Assembly: GCF_011752995.1 (NCBI RefSeq)
Contig: NZ_VWWL01000030.1
Coordinates: 1-64,000 of the forward strand
Direction: 5' to 3'
Length of the DNA: 64,000 nt
Origin: Burkholderia sp. Ax-1724
Lineage (GTDB): Bacteria; Pseudomonadota; Gammaproteobacteria; Burkholderiales; Burkholderiaceae
Position 1 is the first letter of the stretch, and each line of letters starts with the position of its first letter. The notes under the pieces were generated by a model that was not told the DNA's origin, ran no database searches, and saw nothing but the letters and a program-made list of their open reading frames with translations. Of this stretch, positions 9,240 through 18,369 are shown piece after piece. The position numbers and the translations under genes were made by a program.

Positions 9240-10301
9240 ATGCGCAAGTTCAACACGATGGCCTTTCTGATCGTCGTCATGGGCGGCGCTCTCCTGCTCG
9301 CCTGGCGCCTGAGCGGCGAGGCCGACGCGCTTGGGCGGCTGCTGCGGCAAGCATCGTGGCGCGACGGCGCCGCAACGCAGGCGCTGGACCGGCGCGTGGA
9401 AGAGCTCGCCGCGCCGGCGCCCGCCGTGCGGCGCGTCTTCAACGGCGTGCTTTACGCGGTGACGGGCGATGCCGATCCGCAGGTGCGCAGCGGCTGCCCC
9501 GGCTGGCTGTTTCTGACCGAGGAACTGGTCGAAACGCCCGGCGGCGAGCACAACCTCGAACGGCGCGTGGCGCTCGCGCGCAAGCTCGCGGCCGATCTCG
9601 CACGGCGCGGCATCGCCGTCGTGAGCGTGCCGGTGCCGGACAAGGCCGAGCAGGCGGCAAGCGGGCTGTGCGGGCTGCCGGTGTCGCGCCAGGCGCGCGG
9701 CCGAAGGCTCGCCTGGCAGCAGGCGAGCGCGGGCCTGGCACTGCGCCAGGTCGATCTGCATGACGGCTGGGTCGCGCCCGGTTACTGGCGCACCGACACG
9801 CACTGGAATCGCGACGGCGCGAAGTTCGCCGCCCACCGCGTGGCGGCCGCGGCGCTGGCGTACGTGCCGGCCGGCGACGTCACGATGCGCCTGAGCGTGG
9901 CGGCTCGTTCCGGGGCGCGCATCGGCGATCTGACGCGTCTCGCCGGGCTGGCCGGCAACGTGCCGCCGTTCGCGCCGCGGCCCGACCTCGACCACGACGA
10001 AACGCTCGACATACACCACGGCGGCGGGCTGCTCGACGACGTGGCCGCGCCGACGGTCGTGCTGGCCGGCTCGTCGTATTCGCTCAATTCCGGCTTTGCC
10101 GACTATCTGCAACTCGCGATGAAACAGGAGATCGCGCAGCAAAGCCGCGTGGGCAGCGGCTTTGCCGGCAGCGCGATCGAACTGCTGCGGCATCACCCCG
10201 AGCGGCTCCAGGGTGTGCGGCTGCTGATCTGGGAGTGGCCGCTGCGCTCGCTCTACCAACCGCTTACCGACGATGAAAACGCCTATCTGGCGCAACCATG
10301 A
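9240..10301 (+). CDS. AlgJ/AlgX-like SGNH acetyltransferase (first copy)
   Basis: This 353-residue protein has an N-terminal membrane anchor (about 5-24) and a periplasmic SGNH-like domain. The DTHWNRDG segment matches the Asp-His block of the AlgJ/AlgX/DltD family, and AGSSYSLN probably carries the nucleophilic Ser. It should transfer acetyl from the MBOAT protein to the polysaccharide. ATG 9240 lies 3 bases after the AlgI-like stop. A second member of the family follows at once, as AlgJ and AlgX co-exist in alginate systems. Confidence 0.85.
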   Translation: MRKFNTMAFLIVVMGGALLLAWRLSGEADALGRLLRQASWRDGAATQALDRRVEELAAPAPAVRRVFNGVLYAVTGDADPQVRSGCPGWLFLTEELVETPGGEHNLERRVALARKLAADLARRGIAVVSVPVPDKAEQAASGLCGLPVSRQARGRRLAWQQASAGLALRQVDLHDGWVAPGYWRTDTHWNRDGAKFAAHRVAAAALAYVPAGDVTMRLSVAARSGARIGDLTRLAGLAGNVPPFAPRPDLDHDETLDIHHGGGLLDDVAAPTVVLAGSSYSLNSGFADYLQLAMKQEIAQQSRVGSGFAGSAIELLRHHPERLQGVRLLIWEWPLRSLYQPLTDDENAYLAQP

Positions 10302-10320
10302 CAACCCGACAGGATTTCCG

Positions 10321-11316
10321 ATGAAAAATCGTGCTTCACCGAACCGGGCCACGCCGCGCGGCTGGACCGCCGTGCTGGCCTTCGCGGCGCTCGCCGCGTC
10401 GATTCACTGCGGCGCGGCGCGGGCTGCGGCGTCGGTGATCGAGGGGCAGGACGGCTGGCTTTTCCCGGGCTGGGAAAGCACCGACAAGGTCGACCGTCCG
10501 CAGATCGAGGCTAACGTCAAGCTGATCCGCGAGGCGAAGGATGCGCTGGCGGCGAAGCACGTCGAACTCGTCGTGATGGTGGTGCCGGCCAAGTCGGTGT
10601 TCTACCCGCAGCGTCTTCCGGCCGACGTCAGGTTGTCGCCGCAGGTTCAGTCGCGCTACGGCGACCTGCTCGGCATGTTCGCGGCAGCCGGCATCGTCAC
10701 GTTCGACGATCGGCCCGCGCTGCAATCCGTCGAGCACGACCGCCAGAGCGCGTTCTATCGCGCCGACTACCACTGGACCGCGTGGGCGGCGGAAGCCTCG
10801 GCCGATGCGACGGCCGCGCTGATCCGCGGCAAGTTCGCCGTGCCAGCCACCGGCGGCGGCAGCGTGCTCGGCGACTGGACCAACGAGCGGCGCTATGGCG
10901 ATCTCGCGACGAACTTCATGTCGCCCGAGGACCGCAAGCGCATCGGGCGCGACATCTACACCGTGCGCAAGCAGCCGGAAGCGGCCGACGGCCTGCTCGA
11001 CAGCGGACCGGCGCAGGTCGAGGTGATCGGCAACAGCTTCGTGCAGCCGTATCTCGGCTATCCGCAGAAGCTCTCGAATGCGCTCGGCGTGCCGGTGGGG
11101 CTGGCCTGGAATCCCGGCAACATCGGGCCGTGGAAGACGTTCCTCGATACGGTGGCGAACCCCTCGTTCGCGCAGCACGCGCCCAAGGTCGTGGTGTGGC
11201 AGTTCAACGAGGATCAATTGCAGACGCGCCTGGATGCGCCCGATAGCTGGGACCCGAAGAGCGTGATGCCGGCCGCGACCTGGCTGGCCGGCGTGTCGGC
11301 GGCGCTGGGCAAGTAG
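10321..11316 (+). CDS. AlgX/AlgJ-like SGNH acetyltransferase (second copy)
   Basis: This 331-residue protein has a cleavable signal peptide (about 1-37, ending ARAAA). It carries an SGNH domain with the DYHWTAWAAEA block and GNSFVQPYLG, where the Ser after GN is the candidate nucleophile. It differs from the preceding gene by being secreted rather than anchored, like AlgX next to AlgJ. No C-terminal carbohydrate-binding module of the AlgX kind is evident because the protein ends about 60 residues after the catalytic core. It is the last gene of the plus-strand operon; the next gene is convergent. Confidence 0.85.
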   Translation: MKNRASPNRATPRGWTAVLAFAALAASIHCGAARAAASVIEGQDGWLFPGWESTDKVDRPQIEANVKLIREAKDALAAKHVELVVMVVPAKSVFYPQRLPADVRLSPQVQSRYGDLLGMFAAAGIVTFDDRPALQSVEHDRQSAFYRADYHWTAWAAEASADATAALIRGKFAVPATGGGSVLGDWTNERRYGDLATNFMSPEDRKRIGRDIYTVRKQPEAADGLLDSGPAQVEVIGNSFVQPYLGYPQKLSNALGVPVGLAWNPGNIGPWKTFLDTVANPSFAQHAPKVVVWQFNEDQLQTRLDAPDSWDPKSVMPAATWLAGVSAALGK

Positions 11317-11422
11317 GGCCGATCTGGTTCGGTGGGGCGGGGGTGATTCGGGGGCCTTGGGCGGCCCCGTGGTTCCGGGCAATGCTGGCGGCCTTGGGCA
11401 ACTCCGCTGGCCCTCTGCGGCC

Positions 11423-14008
11423 TTACCCGCAGGCCCCCACCTCGCCGCACGCCGTGCAGAAATCGCAGCCGTCCTTGCGAATCACCGCATTCGCGCCGCA
11501 CGAACCGCATTTGCGTCCGAGCATCGTCTGCAGCCCTTGGGCGCTGGCCGGTTGCAGCAGCGCGTCCGCGCCGTCTTCGGGATGGGCGCGCATGCCGAAA
11601 TCGGCCGATAACGCCGTGTCCGTTTTCATCTGCCCGCGCGGCAAGCGCGCGAGCAGCCGCGACGGCACCTGATTGCCTTCGGCGTCGAGAAAGCCGCGCC
11701 GATACAGAATCTGCTGGATCGCAAACGCGAGCGCGGCCACTTCCGAATCGTGCCAGCGCGGCGCGCGATGGCCGTCGAGACGCTGCACGTCGCCCAGCCG
11801 CACCTGGCCGCGATCCCACGACACCTTGCGCATGTCCTGCAGATTGCGCGCGACGAAGCCGCCGCGCGCGGCGAGCGACAGCGAGCGCATCGTCGCCGTG
11901 ATCCATTGCTGCGACTCGTCGCGCTGACCGGTCGGGATGAAGAACTCGATCGGCCGCTCGATCGTCACGTCCTCGCCGCCGAGGCGTCCCGTCACCTCGA
12001 TGAACGACACCGCGACGTACAGCGACTTCTTGCCCGCCTGGGTCAGATACTCGACCTTCTCGATGACTGCCGGCAACTCGCCCTTCGGCCGGTGATCCAT
12101 CGCGATCCGCAGCGGGTCGAGATCACTGTCGGCGAGCGTGTCGTCGGCCTGCACGGGCGCGACGCTCAGCACCGCGCCGAGCGTGTCGTTCGGGCGATAG
12201 GTGGCGAGGCCCTTCAGGCCGCTTTTCCATGCGTCGAAATAGAGGCTTTCGAACGCGTCGAACGGATAGTCGGCGGGCACGTTGACGGTCTTCGAGATCG
12301 ACGTGTCGACGTACGGCTGCACCGCCGCCATCATCTCGAGATGGTCGCGCGCCGACATCTGCAATGCGCTGACGAAGTAGTCGGGCAGCCGGTTCACGTC
12401 GCCGCCGAGCTCGCGGTAGAGCCGGTACGCGTAGTCCTCGACGTCGAACGATTCGCGGCCGCCGTCGGCCATCACCTTCATGCGCTTGTAGGTCCACGAG
12501 AAGGCCGGCTCGATGCCGTTCGAGGCGTTGTCCGCGAATGCGAGGCTCACGGTGCCGGTCGGCGCGATCGACAGCAGATGGCTGTTGCGGATGCCGTCGC
12601 GGCGGATCGCCTGCTGGACGTCGTCGGGCAGGCGCGACGCGAAGGTGCCCGCTTCGAGATAGCGCGCGGCGTCGAACAACGGGAACGCACCGCGCTCCTT
12701 CGCGAGTTCGACCGACGCGCGGTACGCCTCGTCGCGCATGAGCCGTGCGATGCGCGCCGCGAAGTCGCGGCCCTCCTGCGCGTTGTAGCGCAGCCCGAGC
12801 ATCACGAGCGTGTCGCCGAGCCCGGTGAAGCCGACGCCGATGCGCCGTTTCGCGCGCGATTCGTCGTATTGCTGCGGCAGCGGCCAGAGCGTGACGTCGA
12901 GCACGTCGTCGAGAAAACGCACCTGGGTGCGCGTGCGTTGCGCGAGGCCGTCCCAGTCGAACGACGGCTCACGGCCCTGCAACTGCGCGAACGGATCGAC
13001 GACGAAGCGCGTCAGGTTGAGCGGCCCGAGGTTGCAGCAGCCGTAGGCGGGCAGCGGCTGCTCGCCGCACGGATTGGTCGCGCGGATCGTTTCGACGGCG
13101 CGCAGATTGTTGTCCTCGTTCATGCGCGAGATGAACACGATGCCGGGCTCGGCGACGTCGTAGGTCGAGCGCATGATGCGCTCCCAGATCGCGCGCGCCG
13201 GGTGCTCGCCGTAGACCCACAGGCCGTCCTCGCGCCGCCGCACGTCGCCGGCCGCGCGCAGTGCCGGCGACGGCTCCGCGCGATGGACCAGCTGCCACGG
13301 CTCGTCGTTTTCGACCGCGCGCATGAATGCGTCGGTCACGCCGACCGACACGTTGAAGTTGTTCCAGCGCCCCTTCGAATGCTTGGCCTCGATGAATTCG
13401 AGCAGGTCGGGGTGGTCGCAGTCGAGCACGGCCATCTGCGCGCCGCGCCGCGAGCCCGCGCTTTCGACCGTGCGGCACGAGGCGTCGAACACGTCCATGT
13501 AGCTGCACGGGCCCGATGCCGACGAACTGGTCGTATGAACGCGCGCGCCCTTGGGCCGGATCGCCGAGAAGTTGTAGCCGACGCCGCCGCCGCGCCGCAT
13601 CGTTTCGGCCGCCTGCAGCAGCGCCACGTAGATGCCCGGCAGTCCCTGCTCGTCGACGCCCTGAATCGAGTCGCCGACCGGCTGCACGAAGCAGTTGATC
13701 AGCGTCGCGGCGATACCGCTGCCCGCCGCGCTCATGATGCGGCCCGCGCCGAGCGCGCCGTGCCGCAGGTTGTCCACGAACAGCGCCTCGACCGGCGCGC
13801 GCAGTTCCGGCGGCTCGGCCTCGGCGACGCCGCGCGCGACGCGGCGAAAGACGTCGTCGGCCGATTGTTCGTCGCCTTTCGCGTATTTTTCGAGCAGCAC
13901 GTCGAGCGAGAACTGCTGCGGGGCGATCGGCGTGCCCGCGATCGGCGATGGCGTGGGCGAGGCGGACGCTGCCGGGATCGTGGGGGTGTGCGGCGTGTCT
14001 TCTGCCAT
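11423..14008 (-). CDS. nrdJ: Adenosylcobalamin-dependent (class II) ribonucleotide reductase
   Basis: This 861-residue enzyme reduces ribonucleotides to deoxyribonucleotides with a coenzyme B12-derived radical and needs no oxygen. The barrel shows the NPCGEQPLPAYGCCNLG segment with active-site Cys and Glu, and a GGGVGYNFS substrate-binding segment. The C-terminus has a Cys-rich zinc-ribbon tail (CGSCG, then CDFCTACGEVGACG) found in bacterial NrdJ, probably for re-reduction of the active site. The first 35 residues are Pro/Ala-rich and look unstructured. No B12-box sequence was seen upstream, so riboswitch control is not supported. Confidence 0.95.
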   Translation of the reverse strand: MAEDTPHTPTIPAASASPTPSPIAGTPIAPQQFSLDVLLEKYAKGDEQSADDVFRRVARGVAEAEPPELRAPVEALFVDNLRHGALGAGRIMSAAGSGIAATLINCFVQPVGDSIQGVDEQGLPGIYVALLQAAETMRRGGGVGYNFSAIRPKGARVHTTSSSASGPCSYMDVFDASCRTVESAGSRRGAQMAVLDCDHPDLLEFIEAKHSKGRWNNFNVSVGVTDAFMRAVENDEPWQLVHRAEPSPALRAAGDVRRREDGLWVYGEHPARAIWERIMRSTYDVAEPGIVFISRMNEDNNLRAVETIRATNPCGEQPLPAYGCCNLGPLNLTRFVVDPFAQLQGREPSFDWDGLAQRTRTQVRFLDDVLDVTLWPLPQQYDESRAKRRIGVGFTGLGDTLVMLGLRYNAQEGRDFAARIARLMRDEAYRASVELAKERGAFPLFDAARYLEAGTFASRLPDDVQQAIRRDGIRNSHLLSIAPTGTVSLAFADNASNGIEPAFSWTYKRMKVMADGGRESFDVEDYAYRLYRELGGDVNRLPDYFVSALQMSARDHLEMMAAVQPYVDTSISKTVNVPADYPFDAFESLYFDAWKSGLKGLATYRPNDTLGAVLSVAPVQADDTLADSDLDPLRIAMDHRPKGELPAVIEKVEYLTQAGKKSLYVAVSFIEVTGRLGGEDVTIERPIEFFIPTGQRDESQQWITATMRSLSLAARGGFVARNLQDMRKVSWDRGQVRLGDVQRLDGHRAPRWHDSEVAALAFAIQQILYRRGFLDAEGNQVPSRLLARLPRGQMKTDTALSADFGMRAHPEDGADALLQPASAQGLQTMLGRKCGSCGANAVIRKDGCDFCTACGEVGACG

Positions 14009-14439
14009 GATCGGCCCTCAAACGGCGTCGCGGCGGGCGCGGCGCGGTGGGTGGACGGCGCGCACTCAGGTGCCGGGCAGCAGGCCGGCGTGCGGGAGCG
14101 GGCGCAACGAGTCCACCTTAACGCACGGGGCGCGGGGCTGCAATCGACGGGGAGCGACCCGGGGCTGCGGCGCGTTCGGCGCTGCCGGGCGTCGTGGGCC
14201 GCGCTTGCGCGTGCCGTGCGCGCAAGGACAGCAAAGGCAGTCGGGGCAGGCTGGAAGCCGAGGTGCGCAAGTCGCGCAAATCGCAGCGGGCGAGCGCACC
14301 CCGGCGCTCGCGCCAAACCGCAACGGGCATGTATCGGCACAGGCGGCAAAAAGCGGCACTAGCCGCGCTAGCGTCACAAGCGGCACAAAAGCCGCGCAAG
14401 CGTCAAACAAGCGGCGCGGCCGCCGCGCCAGCCCGGTCG
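14009..14439. other. Gene-free spacer, low-complexity GC-rich
   Basis: No convincing gene is seen. Positions about 14255-14435 are quasi-repetitive, with many degenerate copies of a CGCAAG / GCGGCA-like word. This produces spurious Ala/Arg/Lys-rich and Cys-rich reading frames on the two strands. The nrdJ promoter should lie here. Confidence 0.5.
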
Positions 14440-14730
14440 TCAGGCGGCTTCGAGAATCGGTTCGAGGATTTCGGCGCAGATCATCGCGGCCGCATTCGAC
14501 GGTGCCGGCCGCTCGGCGGGCTTGAATACCGCGTCGCCGCGGCGAATCTTGCGATGCGACACCGCGCAAGTCCCCGAGGTATGCGCCGACCTGCGCCGCC
14601 AGCGTTGCTCGCCATAGTGGCAGCGTCCAGGCTCAACCCAGCGGATGACCAGCGTCGTGTCGGAGCTCTCGAGAATTTCGATGCGCACGCCATTGGTAGC
14701 GTCAAGAAGGATGGACTCTACGGTCATCAT
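14440..14730 (-). CDS. DUF3331 domain protein
   Basis: This 96-residue protein has the pattern of the DUF3331 family, which is common and multi-copy in Burkholderia-group genomes. There is an N-terminal beta-rich half (VRIEILESSDTTLVIRWVEPG) with a G-x-C-x-YGEQRW segment, then a central Cys and a region rich in Arg and Ala. The function of the family is unknown. Two adjacent ATG codons at the 5' end could serve as start. The gene is monocistronic, with an AT-rich spacer separating it from the divergent transporter gene. Confidence 0.8.
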   Translation of the reverse strand: MMTVESILLDATNGVRIEILESSDTTLVIRWVEPGRCHYGEQRWRRRSAHTSGTCAVSHRKIRRGDAVFKPAERPAPSNAAAMICAEILEPILEAA

Positions 14731-15064
14731 CGGCTCCGTATTGTGGAGTGCCGAATGTAGACTGGTGCGCGCCCAAGAGCCATTGTGCCGCGGTTGAAAC
14801 TCTGTTCTCTAAACAGAAATAATCGTAAGCCAGTCGTACGATTGGTTGAAATGACGGACGTTGGGCGCTTTTTTATGTAATTTTTTAATAGTGTGAATTT
14901 TTGCAACGCTGTATTGCCGTCAATGCGACGATGCGGCCACCCGCAAGGAGCGCCGGCGCTTCCTTTAAGATGTGAGGGTCGATGGGGGACCGAGCCGCCA
15001 GTTTAGCGGGTTTGAAATTTTCGGGTCGGCTCGCGCGCACCCCCTCAGGAAAACCAGAGTTCAC
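14731..15064. promoter_or_regulatory. Divergent intergenic region with AT-rich core
   Basis: No gene is seen. Positions about 14810-14915 are markedly AT-rich for this genome, with several T-runs (for example TTTTTTATGTAATTTTTTAA near 14870). The divergent promoters of the DUF3331 gene and the AI-2E transporter probably lie here; no individual -35/-10 pair is called. Confidence 0.45.
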
Positions 15065-16159
15065 ATGATTTCAAGGCCACCCGCAGTACCTCCTCCTGCT
15101 CCCGATGCGTCGTCGCCCACTCCGGAGCGTCTGAAAAAACAGAAGGCCGCCTCGCTCGTGCTGTATAGCGGGCTCGTGCTGCTCGCGCTGTGGGTCGTGC
15201 GCGATTTCATCGTGGCGGTCGCGTGGGCGGGCGTCGTCGCGATCGCGCTGTGGCCGCTGCTGCACCGGGTGGCGGGCAGCCGCTGGTTCAAGGGGCGCAT
15301 GACGCTGCTCGCCGCCGTATTTACCGTCGTGATCGCGCTGCTCGTGCTGCTGCCGGTCGGGCTCGGCGTCGCCCAGGCGCTGCACGAGGCGCGCGAACTG
15401 AGCGACTGGTTCCGCGGCGTCCAGGAGCGCGGCATCGCGCTGCCGGGCTTCGTCGAGCGTCTGCCGTTCGGCGCGCAGCAGATCGCCGCGTGGTGGCAGG
15501 CCAATCTCGCGCAGCCGCTGCGCGATTCCGCCGCGATCAAGGGGCTGCACAGCGGCACGGTGATGACGCTCGGCCGCCATTTCGGCGCGCGCGCCGTGCA
15601 TGCGGCGATGGTGTTCGGCTTCACGCTCGTTACGCTGTTCGTGATTGTCCAGGCGGGGCCGCGTCTGTCGGGCTCGCTGCTGAAGGCCGTGCGGCGCGGT
15701 TTCGGCGAGAGCGGCGCGAACCTCGTCCAGCACATGGCGACCGCCGTGCGCGGCACGGTGGCGGGGCTGGTCGTGGTGGGGCTTGGCGAGGGCCTGCTGC
15801 TCGGCGTCGCCTATTTCGTGACCGGCCTGCCGCATGCGGCGCTGCTCGGCTTCGTCACGGCGATCGCCGCGATGCTGCCGTTCTGCGCGCCGATCACGTT
15901 CGGCCTCGCGGCGCTGTGGCTGCTCGCGCAAGGCTCGGTTGCCGGCGCGATCGGGCTCGCCGTATTCGGCTCGATCGTCGTGTTCGTCGCCGAGCATTTC
16001 GTGCGGCCGGTGCTGATCGGCAACTCGACGCGCCTGCCGTTCCTGCTCGTGCTGTTCGGCATCCTCGGCGGGGCGGAGACGTTCGGGCTGCTCGGCATTT
16101 TCATCGGCCCCGCGCTGATGACGGTGCTGATGGTGCTGTGGACCGATCTCGTGCAGTAG
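15065..16159 (+). CDS. AI-2E family transporter (YdiK/PerM-like)
   Basis: This 364-residue protein has a Pro-rich cytoplasmic N-terminus and about eight membrane helices. The C-terminal half shows the conserved family block with LPHAALLGFVTAIAAMLPF and VVFVAEHFVRPVLIGNSTRLPF. AI-2E family members include transporters of quorum signal AI-2 and Na+/H+ antiporters, so the substrate cannot be assigned. ATG 15065 starts the protein just before the first helix region. The gene stands alone, with a convergent esterase downstream. Confidence 0.9.
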   Translation: MISRPPAVPPPAPDASSPTPERLKKQKAASLVLYSGLVLLALWVVRDFIVAVAWAGVVAIALWPLLHRVAGSRWFKGRMTLLAAVFTVVIALLVLLPVGLGVAQALHEARELSDWFRGVQERGIALPGFVERLPFGAQQIAAWWQANLAQPLRDSAAIKGLHSGTVMTLGRHFGARAVHAAMVFGFTLVTLFVIVQAGPRLSGSLLKAVRRGFGESGANLVQHMATAVRGTVAGLVVVGLGEGLLLGVAYFVTGLPHAALLGFVTAIAAMLPFCAPITFGLAALWLLAQGSVAGAIGLAVFGSIVVFVAEHFVRPVLIGNSTRLPFLLVLFGILGGAETFGLLGIFIGPALMTVLMVLWTDLVQ

Positions 16160-16240
16160 CGCGTGTTTTGCGCGCCGTGCCGCCCGCGAACCGGACGGCA
16201 CGGCGCGCGGTCCGCTGTTCGCGCCGTGCCGGCGCGCGGC

Positions 16241-17131
16241 TCAAGGCCGATGCATCGATGGGTGATCGAGCGGACGCTCGACCGGCGGCGGTTTCACGCT
16301 CACGCAGCCGAGCGTGTATTTGAGCGCGGCGGGCAGCAGTGCGCTCCATACGTCCCACGTATGCCCGCCGTCGATGATGCGCAGCGCCGCCGGATTGCCC
16401 GCGAGCCGCAGATGGGTGTACAGCACCGAGGCGTCGGCCTGGATGTCGAGGTCGTCGTCGCCGGATGCGATGAACATCGGCAGGCGGTACGGCCGGCTCA
16501 TATAGCGGTCCCACTGCGCCGGATAGTTGAGCTCGTGCCAGATGCGCGGATCGAACTGCCGCTCGCCGAACACGCCGACGCGCCGCGCCGCCGACGCGCG
16601 CGGCGGCTCGTTGGCATAGATCGCGGGGCTCAGCAGCAGCGCGCCGCAGAACAGCTCCGGCTGCGTGAGCGCGTAGCGTAGCGCGCCGAAGCCGCCCATC
16701 GAGACGCCGCCGATCATCCGGCCGCTACGCTGCGTCGCGACCGCGTAGTGCGTTTCGATCTCGGGCAGCAGATCGTCGAAGAACGCGGTCTCCATTTTTT
16801 CCTTGCGGTCGACGTACCAGTCCGTGCCGCCTTGCGGCATCACGATCACGACGGGCGGGATGTCCTTGCGCTCGATCAGCGTGTCGGCCGTGCCTTGCAG
16901 ATGGCCTTGGGTGAGCCAGTCGTTGGCGTCGCCGTTATTGCCGTGCAGCAGGTAGAGCACCGGCAGGCGCGGGCCGTCCGAGCGATAGGCGCCAGGCAGA
17001 TAGATCGTGTAGTTCCAGTCGCGGCCGAGCGTATTCGAATGGAAGCTGCGGTTCGCGACCGTGCTCGCGAACGCCGGCGTGCCGACAGCGACGGAAAGCA
17101 CAACGAGGGCGAGGCTAAAGAGTCGACGCAT
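16241..17131 (-). CDS. Secreted esterase of the esterase D / alpha-beta hydrolase family
   Basis: This 296-residue protein has a signal peptide (about 1-22, cleavage FAS). The mature part is an alpha/beta hydrolase of the putative esterase family that includes S-formylglutathione hydrolase, ferulic esterases and mycolyltransferases. YLLHGNNGD forms the oxyanion region, GVSMGGFGA carries the nucleophile Ser, SGDDDLD supplies the Asp and GGHTWDVW the His. The Sec signal argues against the cytoplasmic detoxifying enzyme and for a periplasmic or secreted esterase. The substrate is unknown. Confidence 0.88.
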   Translation of the reverse strand: MRRLFSLALVVLSVAVGTPAFASTVANRSFHSNTLGRDWNYTIYLPGAYRSDGPRLPVLYLLHGNNGDANDWLTQGHLQGTADTLIERKDIPPVVIVMPQGGTDWYVDRKEKMETAFFDDLLPEIETHYAVATQRSGRMIGGVSMGGFGALRYALTQPELFCGALLLSPAIYANEPPRASAARRVGVFGERQFDPRIWHELNYPAQWDRYMSRPYRLPMFIASGDDDLDIQADASVLYTHLRLAGNPAALRIIDGGHTWDVWSALLPAALKYTLGCVSVKPPPVERPLDHPSMHRP

Positions 17132-17247
17132 GTCAGGGTGGGAGACCGGCGCGCGGTTCGCGCGCCGGCCGTCATGCTATCAGCATTGGTACCGGATTTG
17201 AGGCGGATGCGAGGCGTGTCGATCTACGTCCGACGCGGCTGGCGCGC

Positions 17248-18369
17248 TCAGGACGGCGTGCCGAGCCGCGTCGCGACGAGCCGGCCGACATAGCGCTTGA
17301 GCGGCTCGACGCCAAGCCCGACCGCGAACAGCGCGCCGACGGCCGCCGCATCGGCGAGCAGGCCGAGCGGATAGTTCAGATAGCCGTCGGTGGCGGCATA
17401 CAGCACCGAGTCGATCACGAGCGAAATCACCGCGCCGGCGATAAAGCACAGCAAGCCCTGACGTCCGATCAGGCCGATCCACGGCAGCCGGCGGGCGAGC
17501 TTTTTCGCCCAGCCGAGCTGGATCAGATTCGCGGTGAGCCACGCGATCGCGAGGAAGTTGCCGGCGCGCAGGTAGGACAGGTTCTGCTTGAGGCTGCCGG
17601 GCAGCGGCGCATGCTCGAGAACGAGCTTGTAGTAGGCGGCGCCCGCGACCACCGCGAGCGCGCACAGGCTGACGAGCCAGCCGAGCCGGTGCGCGCTCAC
17701 GCGCTGATAAACCGGCTGGCAGCGCGCGAGCACGCCGAGCACGAACATCAGCTGCCACGCGAACGGGTTGAAGTCCCAGTGCATGTCGGGTGCCGAGGGC
17801 AGGTATTGGCCGATCGCCGGGGCGCCGGCCCACAGCGCGACGCTGCCGGCGAGCAGCAGCCACGGCTGGCGGCGCGCGAGCGGCAGGATGGCCGGTACGA
17901 GCAGCGCGAAGAACGCATACATCGGCAGCACCGAGGCGAGATACGGCTGGCGGCGCAGCAGCAGGATGTCGCGCAGCGCGGCGAGCGGGGTGTCGATGAG
18001 GTCGTCGAGGTCGGTGGTGGCGAGATTCGGCCCGTCGATGCTGAATGCGGTGAGCACCGCGCTCACGAGCAGCATGAGCCCGGCGGTGACGAGAAACGCG
18101 CGGTAGATCTCGAACGAGCGCCGCAGGAAGCGGCCGCGCGCGATCGTTTCGCTGCGCCGCTCGGCGAGTGCGGCATAGGCCGTGGCGGTCGCGAAGCCGC
18201 CGAGGAACACGAACACTTCGGCGGCATCGCACAGCGCATACGCATGCAGCGTGACGCGCGACAGAATGCTGCCGCCAATATGATCGACGACGATGATCAG
18301 CAGCACGAGTCCGCGGAAAAAATCGAGTTCGATCAGACGGGACGAGGATTGTTGCATTGTTTGCGTCAA
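17248..18369 (-). CDS. OpgC-domain membrane protein (acyltransferase-like)
   Basis: This 373-residue protein with about ten membrane helices begins with RLIELDFFRGLVLLIIVVDHI, the signature of OpgC-domain proteins in the acyltransferase 3 superfamily. OpgC adds succinyl groups to osmoregulated periplasmic glucans; many paralogues exist whose acceptor is unknown. No opgG or opgH gene is in the window, so glucan modification is only a family-based guess. It ends 116 bases from the esterase start on the same strand, so the two might be co-transcribed. Confidence 0.85.
   Translation of the reverse strand: MTQTMQQSSSRLIELDFFRGLVLLIIVVDHIGGSILSRVTLHAYALCDAAEVFVFLGGFATATAYAALAERRSETIARGRFLRRSFEIYRAFLVTAGLMLLVSAVLTAFSIDGPNLATTDLDDLIDTPLAALRDILLLRRQPYLASVLPMYAFFALLVPAILPLARRQPWLLLAGSVALWAGAPAIGQYLPSAPDMHWDFNPFAWQLMFVLGVLARCQPVYQRVSAHRLGWLVSLCALAVVAGAAYYKLVLEHAPLPGSLKQNLSYLRAGNFLAIAWLTANLIQLGWAKKLARRLPWIGLIGRQGLLCFIAGAVISLVIDSVLYAATDGYLNYPLGLLADAAAVGALFAVGLGVEPLKRYVGRLVATRLGTPS

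Noticed and set aside
1..11316. Assignment as an alginate biosynthesis locus
   Set aside because: Only the acetylation genes resemble alginate genes; the synthase and exporter are NfrB/NfrA-like, and no alg8, alg44 or epimerase is present.
11750..14362. 870-codon plus-strand frame opposite nrdJ
   Set aside because: nrdJ is certain from its motifs; the antisense frame is Arg/Asp/Val-rich with no recognisable domain.
14009..14439. Cobalamin riboswitch ahead of the B12-dependent reductase
   Set aside because: No B12-box-like conserved sequence could be found upstream of nrdJ.
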